Below are positions 1 to 7,133 of a stretch of 51,814 bases of DNA, in pieces. A program made the translations under genes and the position numbers. Positions within the stretch are counted from its first letter, which is position 1. Each line of letters opens with the position of its first letter. The stretch covers positions 132,045-183,858 of the forward strand of contig JADFXQ010000001.1 in the NCBI GenBank assembly GCA_015233495.1, in the 5' to 3' direction. This stretch comes from Candidatus Omnitrophota bacterium. GTDB taxonomy: Bacteria; Omnitrophota; Gorgyraeia; Zapsychrales; Zapsychraceae. The notes under the pieces were generated by a model. It was not told where the DNA came from. It searched no databases and saw only the letters and a list, made by a program, of their open reading frames with translations.

Positions 1-646
1 AGGGTACGGGACTCGGGTGAATGCCCGCCGCGACCAGACCGGCAATGTGCGCCATATCGACAAACAGATACGCCCCGACCTTGTCACAGATCTGCCGAAA
101 TTTTTTAAAATCAATCGTTCGCGGATACGCCGATGCCCCGGCAACAATCATCTTAGGTTTATGCCCGACTGCGAGGCGCTCGATTTCGTCATAATCCAAC
201 ATCTCAGTTTTCGGACTCACTTGATATCCGACAAAATTATAAGACTTGCCGGAAAAATTGATCTTCAACCCATGCGTCAAATGCCCGCCGCAGGCCAAAT
301 CCAATGCCAGCACTGTATCGCCGTATTCCAACACGGATAGATATACCGCCATGTTGGCTTGTGATCCGGAATGCGGCTGAACATTGACGTGTTCGGCGCC
401 AAACAATTTTTTCGCGCGTTGGATCGCCAGACTCTCGGCGACATCCACAAATTCGCAGCCGCCATACCAACGCGCTCCCGGATATCCCTCCGCGTATTTA
501 TTAGTCATCACACTGCCTTGGGCTTCCAAAACAGCCGGGGATACAATATTTTCCGAAGCGATCAGTTCGATGTTGTTTTTCTGCCGGGCCAATTCATCCT
601 GGATCGCCTGATAAATTTCCGGATCAGTTTGCTGCAGCGCGCTCAT
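1..646 (-). CDS. glyA: Serine hydroxymethyltransferase, N-terminal part (runs off the window)
   Basis: PLP enzyme converting serine and tetrahydrofolate to glycine and methylene-tetrahydrofolate. About 215 N-terminal residues are present and the 3' end lies outside the window. Family motifs are clear: [12 protein letters not shown] near residue 27, [15 protein letters not shown] near 50, [13 protein letters not shown] near 95, [10 protein letters not shown] near 120 and [13 protein letters not shown] near 200. The PLP lysine would lie beyond the edge. The ATG at 646-644 gives the usual family N terminus ([12 protein letters not shown]). It is the last visible gene of the minus-strand run Sua5/phosphatase, rpiB, glyA, an order also known from Bacillus. 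Glycine and one-carbon units made here feed the purine pathway encoded just upstream. Confidence 0.96.
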   Translation of the reverse strand, partial: MSALQQTDPEIYQAIQDELARQKNNIELIASENIVSPAVLEAQGSVMTNKYAEGYPGARWYGGCEFVDVAESLAIQRAKKLFGAEHVNVQPHSGSQANMAVYLSVLEYGDTVLALDLACGGHLTHGLKINFSGKSYNFVGYQVSPKTEMLDYDEIERLAVGHKPKMIVAGASAYPRTIDFKKFRQICDKVGAYLFVDMAHIAGLVAAGIHPSPVP

Positions 647-685
647 ATATTTTTTCCCTGATTGTTGCCGCTCGGATTAAACAAA

Positions 686-1189
686 TTAACAACCACAATC
701 CCTTGCCCTGTCGACCGCCTTTTTCCGGTTTAGGGTATCCGGATTTTCTCCCTGCTCTATTTTCTGAATCATTTTAAATCTACGCAAATGCCGGCCGCCT
801 TCAAACGGAGTGGCTAACCAAGTTGTCACAATGGTTTTTAATTGCGCGGCTTTCAGGCTCATCGCCCCAATGACCAAAATATTCGCGTTGTTATGCTGAC
901 GGCATAACCGCGCCGAAGCTAAATTATAACACAAAGCCGCGTAAGCGCCTTTGACTTTATTCGCGGCAATTACTTGGCCGTTGCCCGACATGCAAATCAA
1001 AATCCCCCGGCTGTTTTTGTCCCGGCTGACGCGGGACGCCACGCCATACGCTACTAAGGGATAATCGCAACTCTGCTGGGCGGTATGCGTGCCTGCATCC
1101 ACCACGTCATGACCGGCTTTTTCCAAAATAGCGACGATTTTCGATTTTAATAAATATCCCCGGTGATCCGCTCCAATAAAAATTTTCAC
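686..1189 (-). CDS. rpiB: Ribose-5-phosphate isomerase B (RpiB/LacAB family)
   Basis: Interconverts ribose 5-phosphate and ribulose 5-phosphate in the pentose phosphate pathway, which supplies PRPP for purines. The 167-residue product has the N-terminal GADHRG phosphate-binding motif, a DYP segment, AANKVKGAYAALC and RQHNNANILVIGA, all typical of RpiB, plus a basic tail. The GTG at 1189-1187 is preferred because it gives the family start (VKIFIGADHRG) and follows a GGAAGGG ribosome site; an upstream in-frame extension to 1240 has no family resemblance. The active-site loop reads ICMSGNGQ: it keeps the cysteine of the E. coli-type enzyme but continues with the SGNG seen in actinobacterial-type enzymes. 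The gene sits between the Sua5 fusion and glyA. Confidence 0.93.
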   Translation of the reverse strand: MKIFIGADHRGYLLKSKIVAILEKAGHDVVDAGTHTAQQSCDYPLVAYGVASRVSRDKNSRGILICMSGNGQVIAANKVKGAYAALCYNLASARLCRQHNNANILVIGAMSLKAAQLKTIVTTWLATPFEGGRHLRRFKMIQKIEQGENPDTLNRKKAVDRARDCGC

Positions 1190-1279
1190 GGTGATTCCCT
1201 TCCTCATGCAAGCCGCAGCCGCTAAACAGAACCGACACACTGTACGCTCTTTCCACGCCTGCCGTCTGCCACCCTCCGA

Positions 1280-2344
1280 TTAAATCAACTCCACAATCTT
1301 ATGCGCCGCCTGCTTGATCACTGCCAGGCATGACTTGTATTCTTGATAGGTCTGCCCGATCGGATCAGGGACATCCAGGTCCAGCTGAATCCCGGAACCG
1401 CTGCCGACAAATTCTTTTAACAGATAAACCCGTTTCTCCACTTCCGGAGCGCGGTCTAAAATCTGAACCCTATGCATCCGGGTCATGGCGAAAATCAAAT
1501 CCGCTTTCTTCAGCAGCACCGCGCTAAGCGGTTGTGATTCATGGCCGGTCGCGTCGATCCCCTCTTCCTGCAAAACCGAAATCGTCTCCGGGCTCGCTGA
1601 CGTCTGAAGAAACACATTCGTTCCCGCGGAAACAATCTCCACATCCTTACGGCCCGGGATCAGACTTTTCAGAACATATTGCGCCATCACGGAACGACAA
1701 CTGTTGCCCGTGCAAACAAACAAAATCGTCTTGCGTCCCCAGACTTGATCGATATCCGCTTGGGTGATAACGCCTTGGCGCTGAATAAGCGGTTTGCCTC
1801 CGGTCATGTCCACAACCGAAGAACCCACCCCGAATTTCGCCGGGCCGCCGTCAATCGCCAAATCTACCAACCCATCCAAATCCGCCAAAGCTTCTTTGCA
1901 GGTCACCGGCGGAGTATAGCCTTCGCGATTCGCCGAAGGCGCGGCAATCGTGCATTGCGACTCCCGCACCAAACAGAGGGCGATCGGATGATCCGGCATC
2001 CGCACCCCGATGGTATCGCCAGCCTCTTTAGCCGGAACAATCAAAGTGAGCGGGCCGGGCCAAAAAGCGTCAATCAACTTATAAATTCTGGGATCCGTCG
2101 ATGAGGTATAATTGGAAATCAATCCTGCCTGGCCGACCAAAACAGAAAACGGTTTGCCGGCTTTACGGTGTTTGACTTCCCGCAAGCGCTGCACCGCCGC
2201 CGGATTTCCGTTATCCGCGGCAATCCCATAGACAGTTTCCGTAGGAAAAATAACCAAACCGCCGCGTCTGATGACCTGACTGGCTAGAGCGATTTTTTCC
2301 CATTCCGGATCTTGGGGTTGAATCGTTATGATTTCGGTTTTCAA
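1280..2344 (-). CDS. Fusion of Sua5/YrdC threonylcarbamoyl-AMP synthase and low-molecular-weight protein phosphatase (YwlE-like)
   Basis: 354 residues with two joined enzymes. Residues about 5-200 form a Sua5/YciO/YrdC domain (FPTETVYGIAAD, a basic segment KHRKAGKPF, FWPGPLTLIVPA, PSAN, SSVVD), which makes threonylcarbamoyl-AMP for the t6A modification of ANN-decoding tRNAs. Residues about 205-354 form a low-molecular-weight phosphatase with the P-loop CTGNSCRS (CX5R) and the general-acid segment DVPDP near the C terminus. The P-loop has Ser where the B. subtilis arginine phosphatase YwlE has Thr and tyrosine phosphatases usually have a bulky residue, so phosphoarginine activity is possible but unproven. 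In Bacillus the two activities are the neighbouring genes ywlC and ywlE, followed by rpiB and glyA as here. Starts 2 bp after the purE stop, so probably coupled to it. Confidence 0.93.
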   Translation of the reverse strand: MKTEIITIQPQDPEWEKIALASQVIRRGGLVIFPTETVYGIAADNGNPAAVQRLREVKHRKAGKPFSVLVGQAGLISNYTSSTDPRIYKLIDAFWPGPLTLIVPAKEAGDTIGVRMPDHPIALCLVRESQCTIAAPSANREGYTPPVTCKEALADLDGLVDLAIDGGPAKFGVGSSVVDMTGGKPLIQRQGVITQADIDQVWGRKTILFVCTGNSCRSVMAQYVLKSLIPGRKDVEIVSAGTNVFLQTSASPETISVLQEEGIDATGHESQPLSAVLLKKADLIFAMTRMHRVQILDRAPEVEKRVYLLKEFVGSGSGIQLDLDVPDPIGQTYQEYKSCLAVIKQAAHKIVELI

Positions 2345-2346
2345 AA

Positions 2347-2823
2347 CTATTCCGCCTCTAAAATTTTTTTACGCTGCGTTTCGCGGAATTCCTCCAGCCG
2401 TTTCACCAAACCTTTATTCTCCAAAGCTAAAATTCGCAGAGCCAGATAAGCCGCGTTTTTCGCGCCGGCCGGACCAACCGCGACTGCCGCCACCGGCACG
2501 CCCGGCGGCATCTGCACAGTGGACAAAAGCGCGTCTATTCCCCCTAGCGACGCTTCCAACGGCACGCCAATCACCGGCAAAGACGTGTGCGCCGCGACCA
2601 CGCCGGCTAAAGCGGCCGACATGCCCGCTCCGCAAATCACCACTTTAAATCCCCGTCCCGCCAATTCCTCCGCGTAACAGGCGGTTTCCTTAGGCGTACG
2701 ATGCGCTGATAAAACTTTGGTTTCCGCAGCCACGCCGAAATCCCGCAAAACCTCCGCCGCCTTGGCCATCACCACAGCGTCGGACGAACTCCCCATCATG
2801 ATCGCGACAACCGGATTTGTCAT
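2347..2823 (-). CDS. purE: N5-carboxyaminoimidazole ribonucleotide mutase
   Basis: Class I PurE moves the carboxyl group of N5-CAIR to give CAIR in purine synthesis. The 158-residue length is typical. Motifs: IMMGSSSDAVVMAKAAEVL at the N terminus (substrate phosphate binding), SAHRTPKE near residue 41, GAGMSAALAGVVAAHT near 70, PVIGVPL and LLSTVQMPPGVPVA near 100-115, and the AGAKNAAYLAL helix. ATG at 2823 follows GAAGGAG. No PurK partner is visible in the window, so N5-CAIR would have to be made elsewhere. Directly followed by the Sua5 fusion; separated from upstream purD by about 110 bp that hold an inverted heptad repeat. Confidence 0.97.
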   Translation of the reverse strand: MTNPVVAIMMGSSSDAVVMAKAAEVLRDFGVAAETKVLSAHRTPKETACYAEELAGRGFKVVICGAGMSAALAGVVAAHTSLPVIGVPLEASLGGIDALLSTVQMPPGVPVAAVAVGPAGAKNAAYLALRILALENKGLVKRLEEFRETQRKKILEAE

Positions 2824-2842
2824 AGCAACTCCTTCGGGCTAT

Positions 2843-2924
2843 CAGTATACAGTATACGGTATATGGTGCCACTTTTCACTAAATATAAAACTATGCAAAC
2901 AATGCTTCTGTATACCGTATACAA
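2843..2924. repeat. Inverted element built of 7-bp tandem units (GTATAC type)
   Basis: Between purD and purE. The left arm holds three consecutive 7-bp units, CAGTATA CAGTATA CGGTATA (2843-2863). The right arm holds the opposite orientation, CTGTATA CCGTATA (2908-2921). Twelve bases, 2852-2863 and 2911-2922, are perfectly complementary across a 47-base spacer. The layout matches the element at 30975-31091, which uses a different heptad. Function unknown. Confidence 0.75.
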
Positions 2925-2934
2925 TTATGCCGCC

Positions 2935-4209
2935 CTATAGCCTCCCCACAGCCTTCGCGCCGATGTCCCGACGGAAAAAACAATGCTCAAATTTAATTTT
3001 TTCAACCGATCGATACGCCTGGTCCATAGCCGCTTCAAGGCCTTGCCCCAAACCTGTCACTCCCAGAACGCGTCCGCCGCTGGCAACGATATGTCCATCC
3101 GCCATTTTGGTGCCAGCGTGAAAAACCACCGTGTGCGGATTCTCCTGCGCCGCGTCCAAACCCGTAATGGTCATGCCGGTCGGATATTTCCCGGGATACC
3201 CTGCCGCGCTCATCACCACACAAACGCTGGCCCGCGGATCCCATTCGATCTTTTTTCCCGCCAGCCGTCCTTCGCACGCCGCCAGCATCAAGTCAACCAA
3301 ATCACTTTTCATCCGCGGCAGCACTGCCTGAGTTTCCGGATCCCCAAAACGAACATTATATTCCAAAACCATCGGACCGTCCACGGTGATCATAATCCCG
3401 GCATACAAAATCCCCCGAAACGTCAGGCCCCGCTGCCGCATCCCGCGCAGGGTCGGTTCAATAACCCGCGCTTCTATTTCCTTTATCATCCGGCCGCTGG
3501 CCATCGGCGCCGGAGAATACGCGCCCATGCCGCCGGTATTCGGGCCTAAATCATCATCAAAAATCCGTTTATGATCTTGCGCCGAATCCAACAAAAGCGC
3601 GGCGCTCCCATCGCAAATGGCCAATAGGGAAACTTCTTCGCCCTGTAAACATTGTTCAATAACAACACGTTGACCAGCCTCGTTAAAAATTTTCTTCCCC
3701 ATCATATCGTCGATCGCCTGCTCCGCCGCTTTTTTATCAGCGCAAATCACCACCCCTTTTCCGGCAGCCAAACCGTCGGCTTTTACCACGATCGGATAAT
3801 CGCAGCGCTCCAAAAATTGCCGAGCGGCTGTCGGCTCGTTGAACGTCCGGAATAACGCGGTTGGGATATGATTATCGCGCATGAATTCCTTGGCAAAAAT
3901 CTTGCTGCCTTCCAACCGCGCGGCCGCTTGCGATGGGCCAAAAATTTTTAACCCCGCGGCTACGAAAGCGTCCACAATGCCGGCTACCAAAGCCACTTCC
4001 GGACCGACCACCGTAAGCCCGATTTTTTCGCGGCGGGCAAACTCCAGCAAAGCCGGCACATTATCCGCGGCAATAGCCACGCATTCCGCGATTGCTGAGA
4101 TGCCGCCATTGCCCGGCGCGCAATAAATTTTTTGCGCCAAAGGGCTTTGCCGGATTTTCCAAATCAGGGCGTGTTCCCGGCCGCCCGAACCAATGACGAG
4201 AATTTTCAT
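2935..4209 (-). CDS. purD: Phosphoribosylamine-glycine ligase (GAR synthetase)
   Basis: ATP-grasp enzyme joining phosphoribosylamine and glycine to form GAR, the second step of purine synthesis. The product is about 424 residues, normal for the family. Seen: the N-terminal IGSGGREHAL nucleotide-fold motif, VVGPEVALVAGI near 75, the ATP-grasp lysine segment YPIVVKADGLAAGKGVVI near 145, EEVSLLAICDG near 190, AQDHKRIFDDDLGPNTGGMGAYSPAP near 220-245, and YNVRFGDPETQAVLP near 290. Two ATGs (4218 and 4209) are in frame; the second gives the usual MKILVIGSGG start and neither has a strong ribosome site. It lies 45 bp downstream of purM in the same direction, so co-transcription is likely. Confidence 0.96.
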   Translation of the reverse strand: MKILVIGSGGREHALIWKIRQSPLAQKIYCAPGNGGISAIAECVAIAADNVPALLEFARREKIGLTVVGPEVALVAGIVDAFVAAGLKIFGPSQAAARLEGSKIFAKEFMRDNHIPTALFRTFNEPTAARQFLERCDYPIVVKADGLAAGKGVVICADKKAAEQAIDDMMGKKIFNEAGQRVVIEQCLQGEEVSLLAICDGSAALLLDSAQDHKRIFDDDLGPNTGGMGAYSPAPMASGRMIKEIEARVIEPTLRGMRQRGLTFRGILYAGIMITVDGPMVLEYNVRFGDPETQAVLPRMKSDLVDLMLAACEGRLAGKKIEWDPRASVCVVMSAAGYPGKYPTGMTITGLDAAQENPHTVVFHAGTKMADGHIVASGGRVLGVTGLGQGLEAAMDQAYRSVEKIKFEHCFFRRDIGAKAVGRL

Positions 4210-4263
4210 GTTTGCCAATGTGAAAAACTGGTTAACTGGATGCGTTTTGGTTGCCTCTGCGAA

Positions 4264-5265
4264 TTAACTCAATATCATCTTCCGCTTGCGGTCGGCAACC
4301 ACTTCGCCGATTTCGTAAAAATTGATTTTATTTTTATGAAAAAACTTGCGCGCCCGCGGCATTTCCGCCGGCGCGAATACCATGACCATCCCGATCCCCA
4401 TGTTAAAAGTGCGGTACATCTCGTCGCGTTCCACCTGTCCTTGTTGCTGAACTATCCGCAAAATATCCGGGACCGGCCAGCTCTTGATGTCCAATGAAAA
4501 ACACTTGCCCGCCGGTAAAATCTTGGTGACTTTGTCAAAATACGCGCCGCCGGTGACATGGGCGATCCCTTTCACTTCCAAATCCCGGGTGACCGCCTTG
4601 ACTTCCTGCGCATAAATCCGGGTCGGAGCCATGACCTGCTTCGCGAATTTTTTCAACTGAGCCGGTCTCAAGGCTTTGCGAATCAAAGAGTATCCGTTGG
4701 AATGCGGCCCGCTCGACGGCAGACCAACGGCAATATCGCCAACCTTGATCCGTTGTCCGTCGATGATCCTTTTCTTCTCAACAATGCCGACCGCGAACCC
4801 GGCCAGATCATATTCGTTCGGGCCATACAAACCCGGCATTTCCGCGGTTTCCCCGCCGATCAAACTGCACCCGGCCTGACGGCATCCCGCCGCGATCCCG
4901 GACACCACCGCGTTCAACACCTTTATATCAATTTTCCCGCAGGCGATATAATCCAAAAAGAAAAGCGGCCGCGCGCCCACGCACAATATATCATTCACAT
5001 TCATCGCCACCAGATCAATGCCTACCGTGTTATGAATGCCCAAAGCCTGCGCGATTAACAACTTCGTGCCCACCCCGTCCGTAGAAGAAGCAATAACCGG
5101 CTCTTTATATTTTTTCCGCGAAATCTCAAACAAACTGCCAAAGGCGGTTGTCCGGTTGAGCACCGCGGAGGTAAAAGTGCTTTTCACCTCGCGGCCAATG
5201 CTCCGCACAAAATCTTCCGCCTTATCGATATCCACCCCGCTGGTCTTATAAGTCATCTTACGCAT
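4264..5265 (-). CDS. purM: Phosphoribosylformylglycinamidine cyclo-ligase (AIR synthetase)
   Basis: Closes the imidazole ring, FGAM plus ATP giving AIR. 333 residues. The N-terminal segment YKTSGVDIDKAEDFV and the motifs ASSTDGVGTKLLIA, DLVAMNVNDILCVGARPLFFLDYIA, LIGGETAEMPG, VGLPSSGPHSNGYSLIRK and HVTGGAYFDKVTKILP are all characteristic of PurM. ATG at 5265 follows AGAGGAG at a 9-base spacing. Upstream lies the 368-bp gap with the large structured element (5326-5582), so read-through from purQ, or a separate promoter, must pass or lie inside it. Downstream is purD. Confidence 0.97.
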   Translation of the reverse strand: MRKMTYKTSGVDIDKAEDFVRSIGREVKSTFTSAVLNRTTAFGSLFEISRKKYKEPVIASSTDGVGTKLLIAQALGIHNTVGIDLVAMNVNDILCVGARPLFFLDYIACGKIDIKVLNAVVSGIAAGCRQAGCSLIGGETAEMPGLYGPNEYDLAGFAVGIVEKKRIIDGQRIKVGDIAVGLPSSGPHSNGYSLIRKALRPAQLKKFAKQVMAPTRIYAQEVKAVTRDLEVKGIAHVTGGAYFDKVTKILPAGKCFSLDIKSWPVPDILRIVQQQGQVERDEMYRTFNMGIGMVMVFAPAEMPRARKFFHKNKINFYEIGEVVADRKRKMILS

Positions 5266-5325
5266 ACAGCAGTACTCCTCTTAATATATGTCACAAATCA
5301 ATCCACAAAGAACGCGCGCCCCAGT

Positions 5326-5582
5326 CCGCTTGTTTACGGTTCGGCGCGTCCGTTATCTGCCGCTGTGAGCGAAAGCTGTTTTGCGCCGGATCAGCGGAAA
5401 AATTTCCATTCGCGCCACTGTTTGAGTGCCGCGGCATCGCAAAGCGATGACGCGGTGCGAGTTAGGCGCGACCGCTGATCCGGCGCAAAACAGCGGCCCG
5501 ATCTGGGCAGAACCCAGTTCTGCCCAGATCGGGTGAAGCTCAGTGCGGCAGATAACGGACGCGCCGAACCGTAAACAAGCGG
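5326..5582. repeat. 257-bp nested inverted-repeat element with a three-helix junction
   Basis: Fills most of the 368-bp gene-free gap 5266-5633 between purQ and purM. The outermost 38 bases (5326-5363) are the exact reverse complement of 5545-5582. After a 2x2 mismatch the stem continues 5 bp (5366-5370 with 5538-5542). Inside are two further helices: a perfect 23-bp pair (5375-5397 with 5472-5494) enclosing small hairpins, the best at 5430-5455, and a perfect 16-bp hairpin (5497-5512 with 5518-5533, loop CCCAG). The element is GC-rich beside AT-rich flanks. No ORF is supported, and I see no clear target-site duplication. It could be a MITE-like mobile element or a structured RNA; the family is not recognised. 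Confidence 0.85.
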
Positions 5583-5633
5583 CCCCTCCGCACGCCGTCA
5601 AACAAGCACCATATCACACGTATAGCCAACACT

Positions 5634-6458
5634 TTATATATTCACACGCGCGTAATTCACGCCGTTTTCAAAAATCTTCGCGCCGTCGCCAAATTCGCTT
5701 TTCTTGTCTAACCGCGTCCAAAACGGATGCTGGGTAAACAAAAAATGCCGTTCCGGATGCGGCATCAAACCCAGCACGTGTCCAGTCGCGTCCGTGATCC
5801 CGGCAATATGTTCATAAGAACCGTTGGGATCCTGCGGATAAACCGGATTAATGCCGTCGGGACTGCAATAGCGGAAAACAATTTGCTGGTTCTGCTTTAG
5901 CTCGCGGGCAACACGATCATTGATCGGAATAAATTTGCCTTCCGCGTGCGCCACCGGAAAAAACACCTGCCCCGGCAAACCTTCCGTCCAGACACTGCGC
6001 CCGGAAACCCGCAAATGCACCCAACGATCTTCAAATTTACCCGAATTATTATTCGTCAAAGTCGCAGTCTGAATAAAACTTTTATCCTGGGCAACAACCG
6101 AGTCCGCCCCGGGCAAAATCCCCGCTTTAACCAAAATCTGAAACCCGTTGCAAATCCCGATAATCAATTTCCTGCGCCGGATAAAATCGCGCAAACTATC
6201 GGCAAGATAAACCCGCAATTCATTAGCCAACACCCTGCCCGACTCAATATCATCGCCATAGGTAAACCCGCCGGGAATAGCCAAAATATGATAATCGGCA
6301 AGCTTGATCCCGCCTTTGACCAAAAGGTTTATGTGCGCGAGCTCCACTGAAACGCCGAACCGCTGAAAGGCAAAAGCGGTTTCCTGATCGCAATTAGTCC
6401 CGGCGCTGCGCAGGACCAGAGCCTTAACTTTTTTTCTTGGCAGTTTTTTGTTTGCCAT
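5634..6458 (-). CDS. purQ: Phosphoribosylformylglycinamidine synthase, glutaminase subunit
   Basis: Class I glutamine amidotransferase that supplies ammonia to PurL for FGAM formation. About 274 residues, on the long side for PurQ. Motifs: ALVLRSAGTNCDQETAFAF at the N terminus, ILAIPGGFTYGDDI, the nucleophile elbow GICNGFQILVKAG (catalytic Cys), PVAHAEGKF, and GLMPHPERHF carrying the catalytic His and Glu. The start at 6458 (MANKKL) is chosen because AGGA lies 8 bases upstream; it makes a 35-bp overlap with the end of the LOG gene. A start at 6479 is also open. Works with the PurS-PurS-PurL fusion encoded two genes upstream. Confidence 0.95.
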   Translation of the reverse strand: MANKKLPRKKVKALVLRSAGTNCDQETAFAFQRFGVSVELAHINLLVKGGIKLADYHILAIPGGFTYGDDIESGRVLANELRVYLADSLRDFIRRRKLIIGICNGFQILVKAGILPGADSVVAQDKSFIQTATLTNNNSGKFEDRWVHLRVSGRSVWTEGLPGQVFFPVAHAEGKFIPINDRVARELKQNQQIVFRYCSPDGINPVYPQDPNGSYEHIAGITDATGHVLGLMPHPERHFLFTQHPFWTRLDKKSEFGDGAKIFENGVNYARVNI

Positions 6459-7131
6459 AAAATTTCCTAAATATGTCAATTACCTCTTCCGGCGTGTCCG
6501 CCACCTGGAAGAGTTCGAGATCTTTGGGCTCGATTTTATTTTCCTTAAGCATCTGGTCTTTTAACCACTGAATCAAACCATCCCAATACGCGTGGCCAAA
6601 AAATACCATCGGCACTTTTTTCATGCGCCCCGTCTGAATCAACGTCAAGCACTCAAACAATTCATCCATCGTGCCGTACCCGCCGGGAACAATGACAAAT
6701 CCCCATGCGTATTTTAAAAACATTACCTTACGCGCGAAAAAATAATGAAAATTCACCAAATGCGTGATATACGGGTTCGGCTTTTGCTCGAAGGGCAGTT
6801 CAATATTCAACCCATAAGATTTTCCGCCTGCCTGAAACGCGCCTTTATTGCCGGCTTCCATGATCCCCGGCCCCCCGCCGGTAATAACCGCATAACCCTC
6901 CTTGATAAACAGCCGGGCCATTTTTTCCGTGGCCCGAAACATGGGGTCATCAAAACGCGTGCGCGCTGACCCGAAAATCGTCACCGCCGGCCCGATATTG
7001 GAAAAAGATTCAAACCCGCCGACAAATTCCGCCATGATCCGAAACACCCGCCACGGGTCTTCGATTTTCAAATCTTCCATCTGCCGGTTGTTCTGGCCGT
7101 TGCCGATAATCCACGGATTCCGCTTCTGCAT
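6424..7131 (-). CDS. LOG-family protein (TIGR00730-type nucleotide phosphoribohydrolase)
   Basis: About 235 residues of the LOG family, long annotated as lysine decarboxylase-like. Members characterised in other organisms cleave the N-glycosidic bond of purine nucleoside monophosphates, releasing base and ribose 5-phosphate. Family marks: VTIFGSART near residue 50, GGGPGIMEAGNKGAFQAGG near 75-95, and PGGYGTMDELFE near 145, the residues that build the nucleotide pocket. ATG at 7131 follows AAGGTGG at 5 bases; a GTG at 7140 is also possible. It begins 2 bp after the purL stop and overlaps purQ, so it sits inside the purL-purQ operon. That placement suggests a role in purine nucleotide salvage or homeostasis (inference). 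Confidence 0.9.
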   Translation of the reverse strand: MQKRNPWIIGNGQNNRQMEDLKIEDPWRVFRIMAEFVGGFESFSNIGPAVTIFGSARTRFDDPMFRATEKMARLFIKEGYAVITGGGPGIMEAGNKGAFQAGGKSYGLNIELPFEQKPNPYITHLVNFHYFFARKVMFLKYAWGFVIVPGGYGTMDELFECLTLIQTGRMKKVPMVFFGHAYWDGLIQWLKDQMLKENKIEPKDLELFQVADTPEEVIDIFRKFYGKQKTAKKKS

Positions 7132-7133
7132 AT

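Noticed and set aside
2843-2924. CRISPR-like repeats
   Set aside because: Units are only 7 bp, directly abutting and inverted across a single spacer; there are no cas genes.
5461-5467. GTTAGGC, an integron attC-like core, inside the 257-bp element
   Set aside because: The matching inverse core and the spacing of attC sites are missing, and there is no integrase gene. The match is probably by chance.
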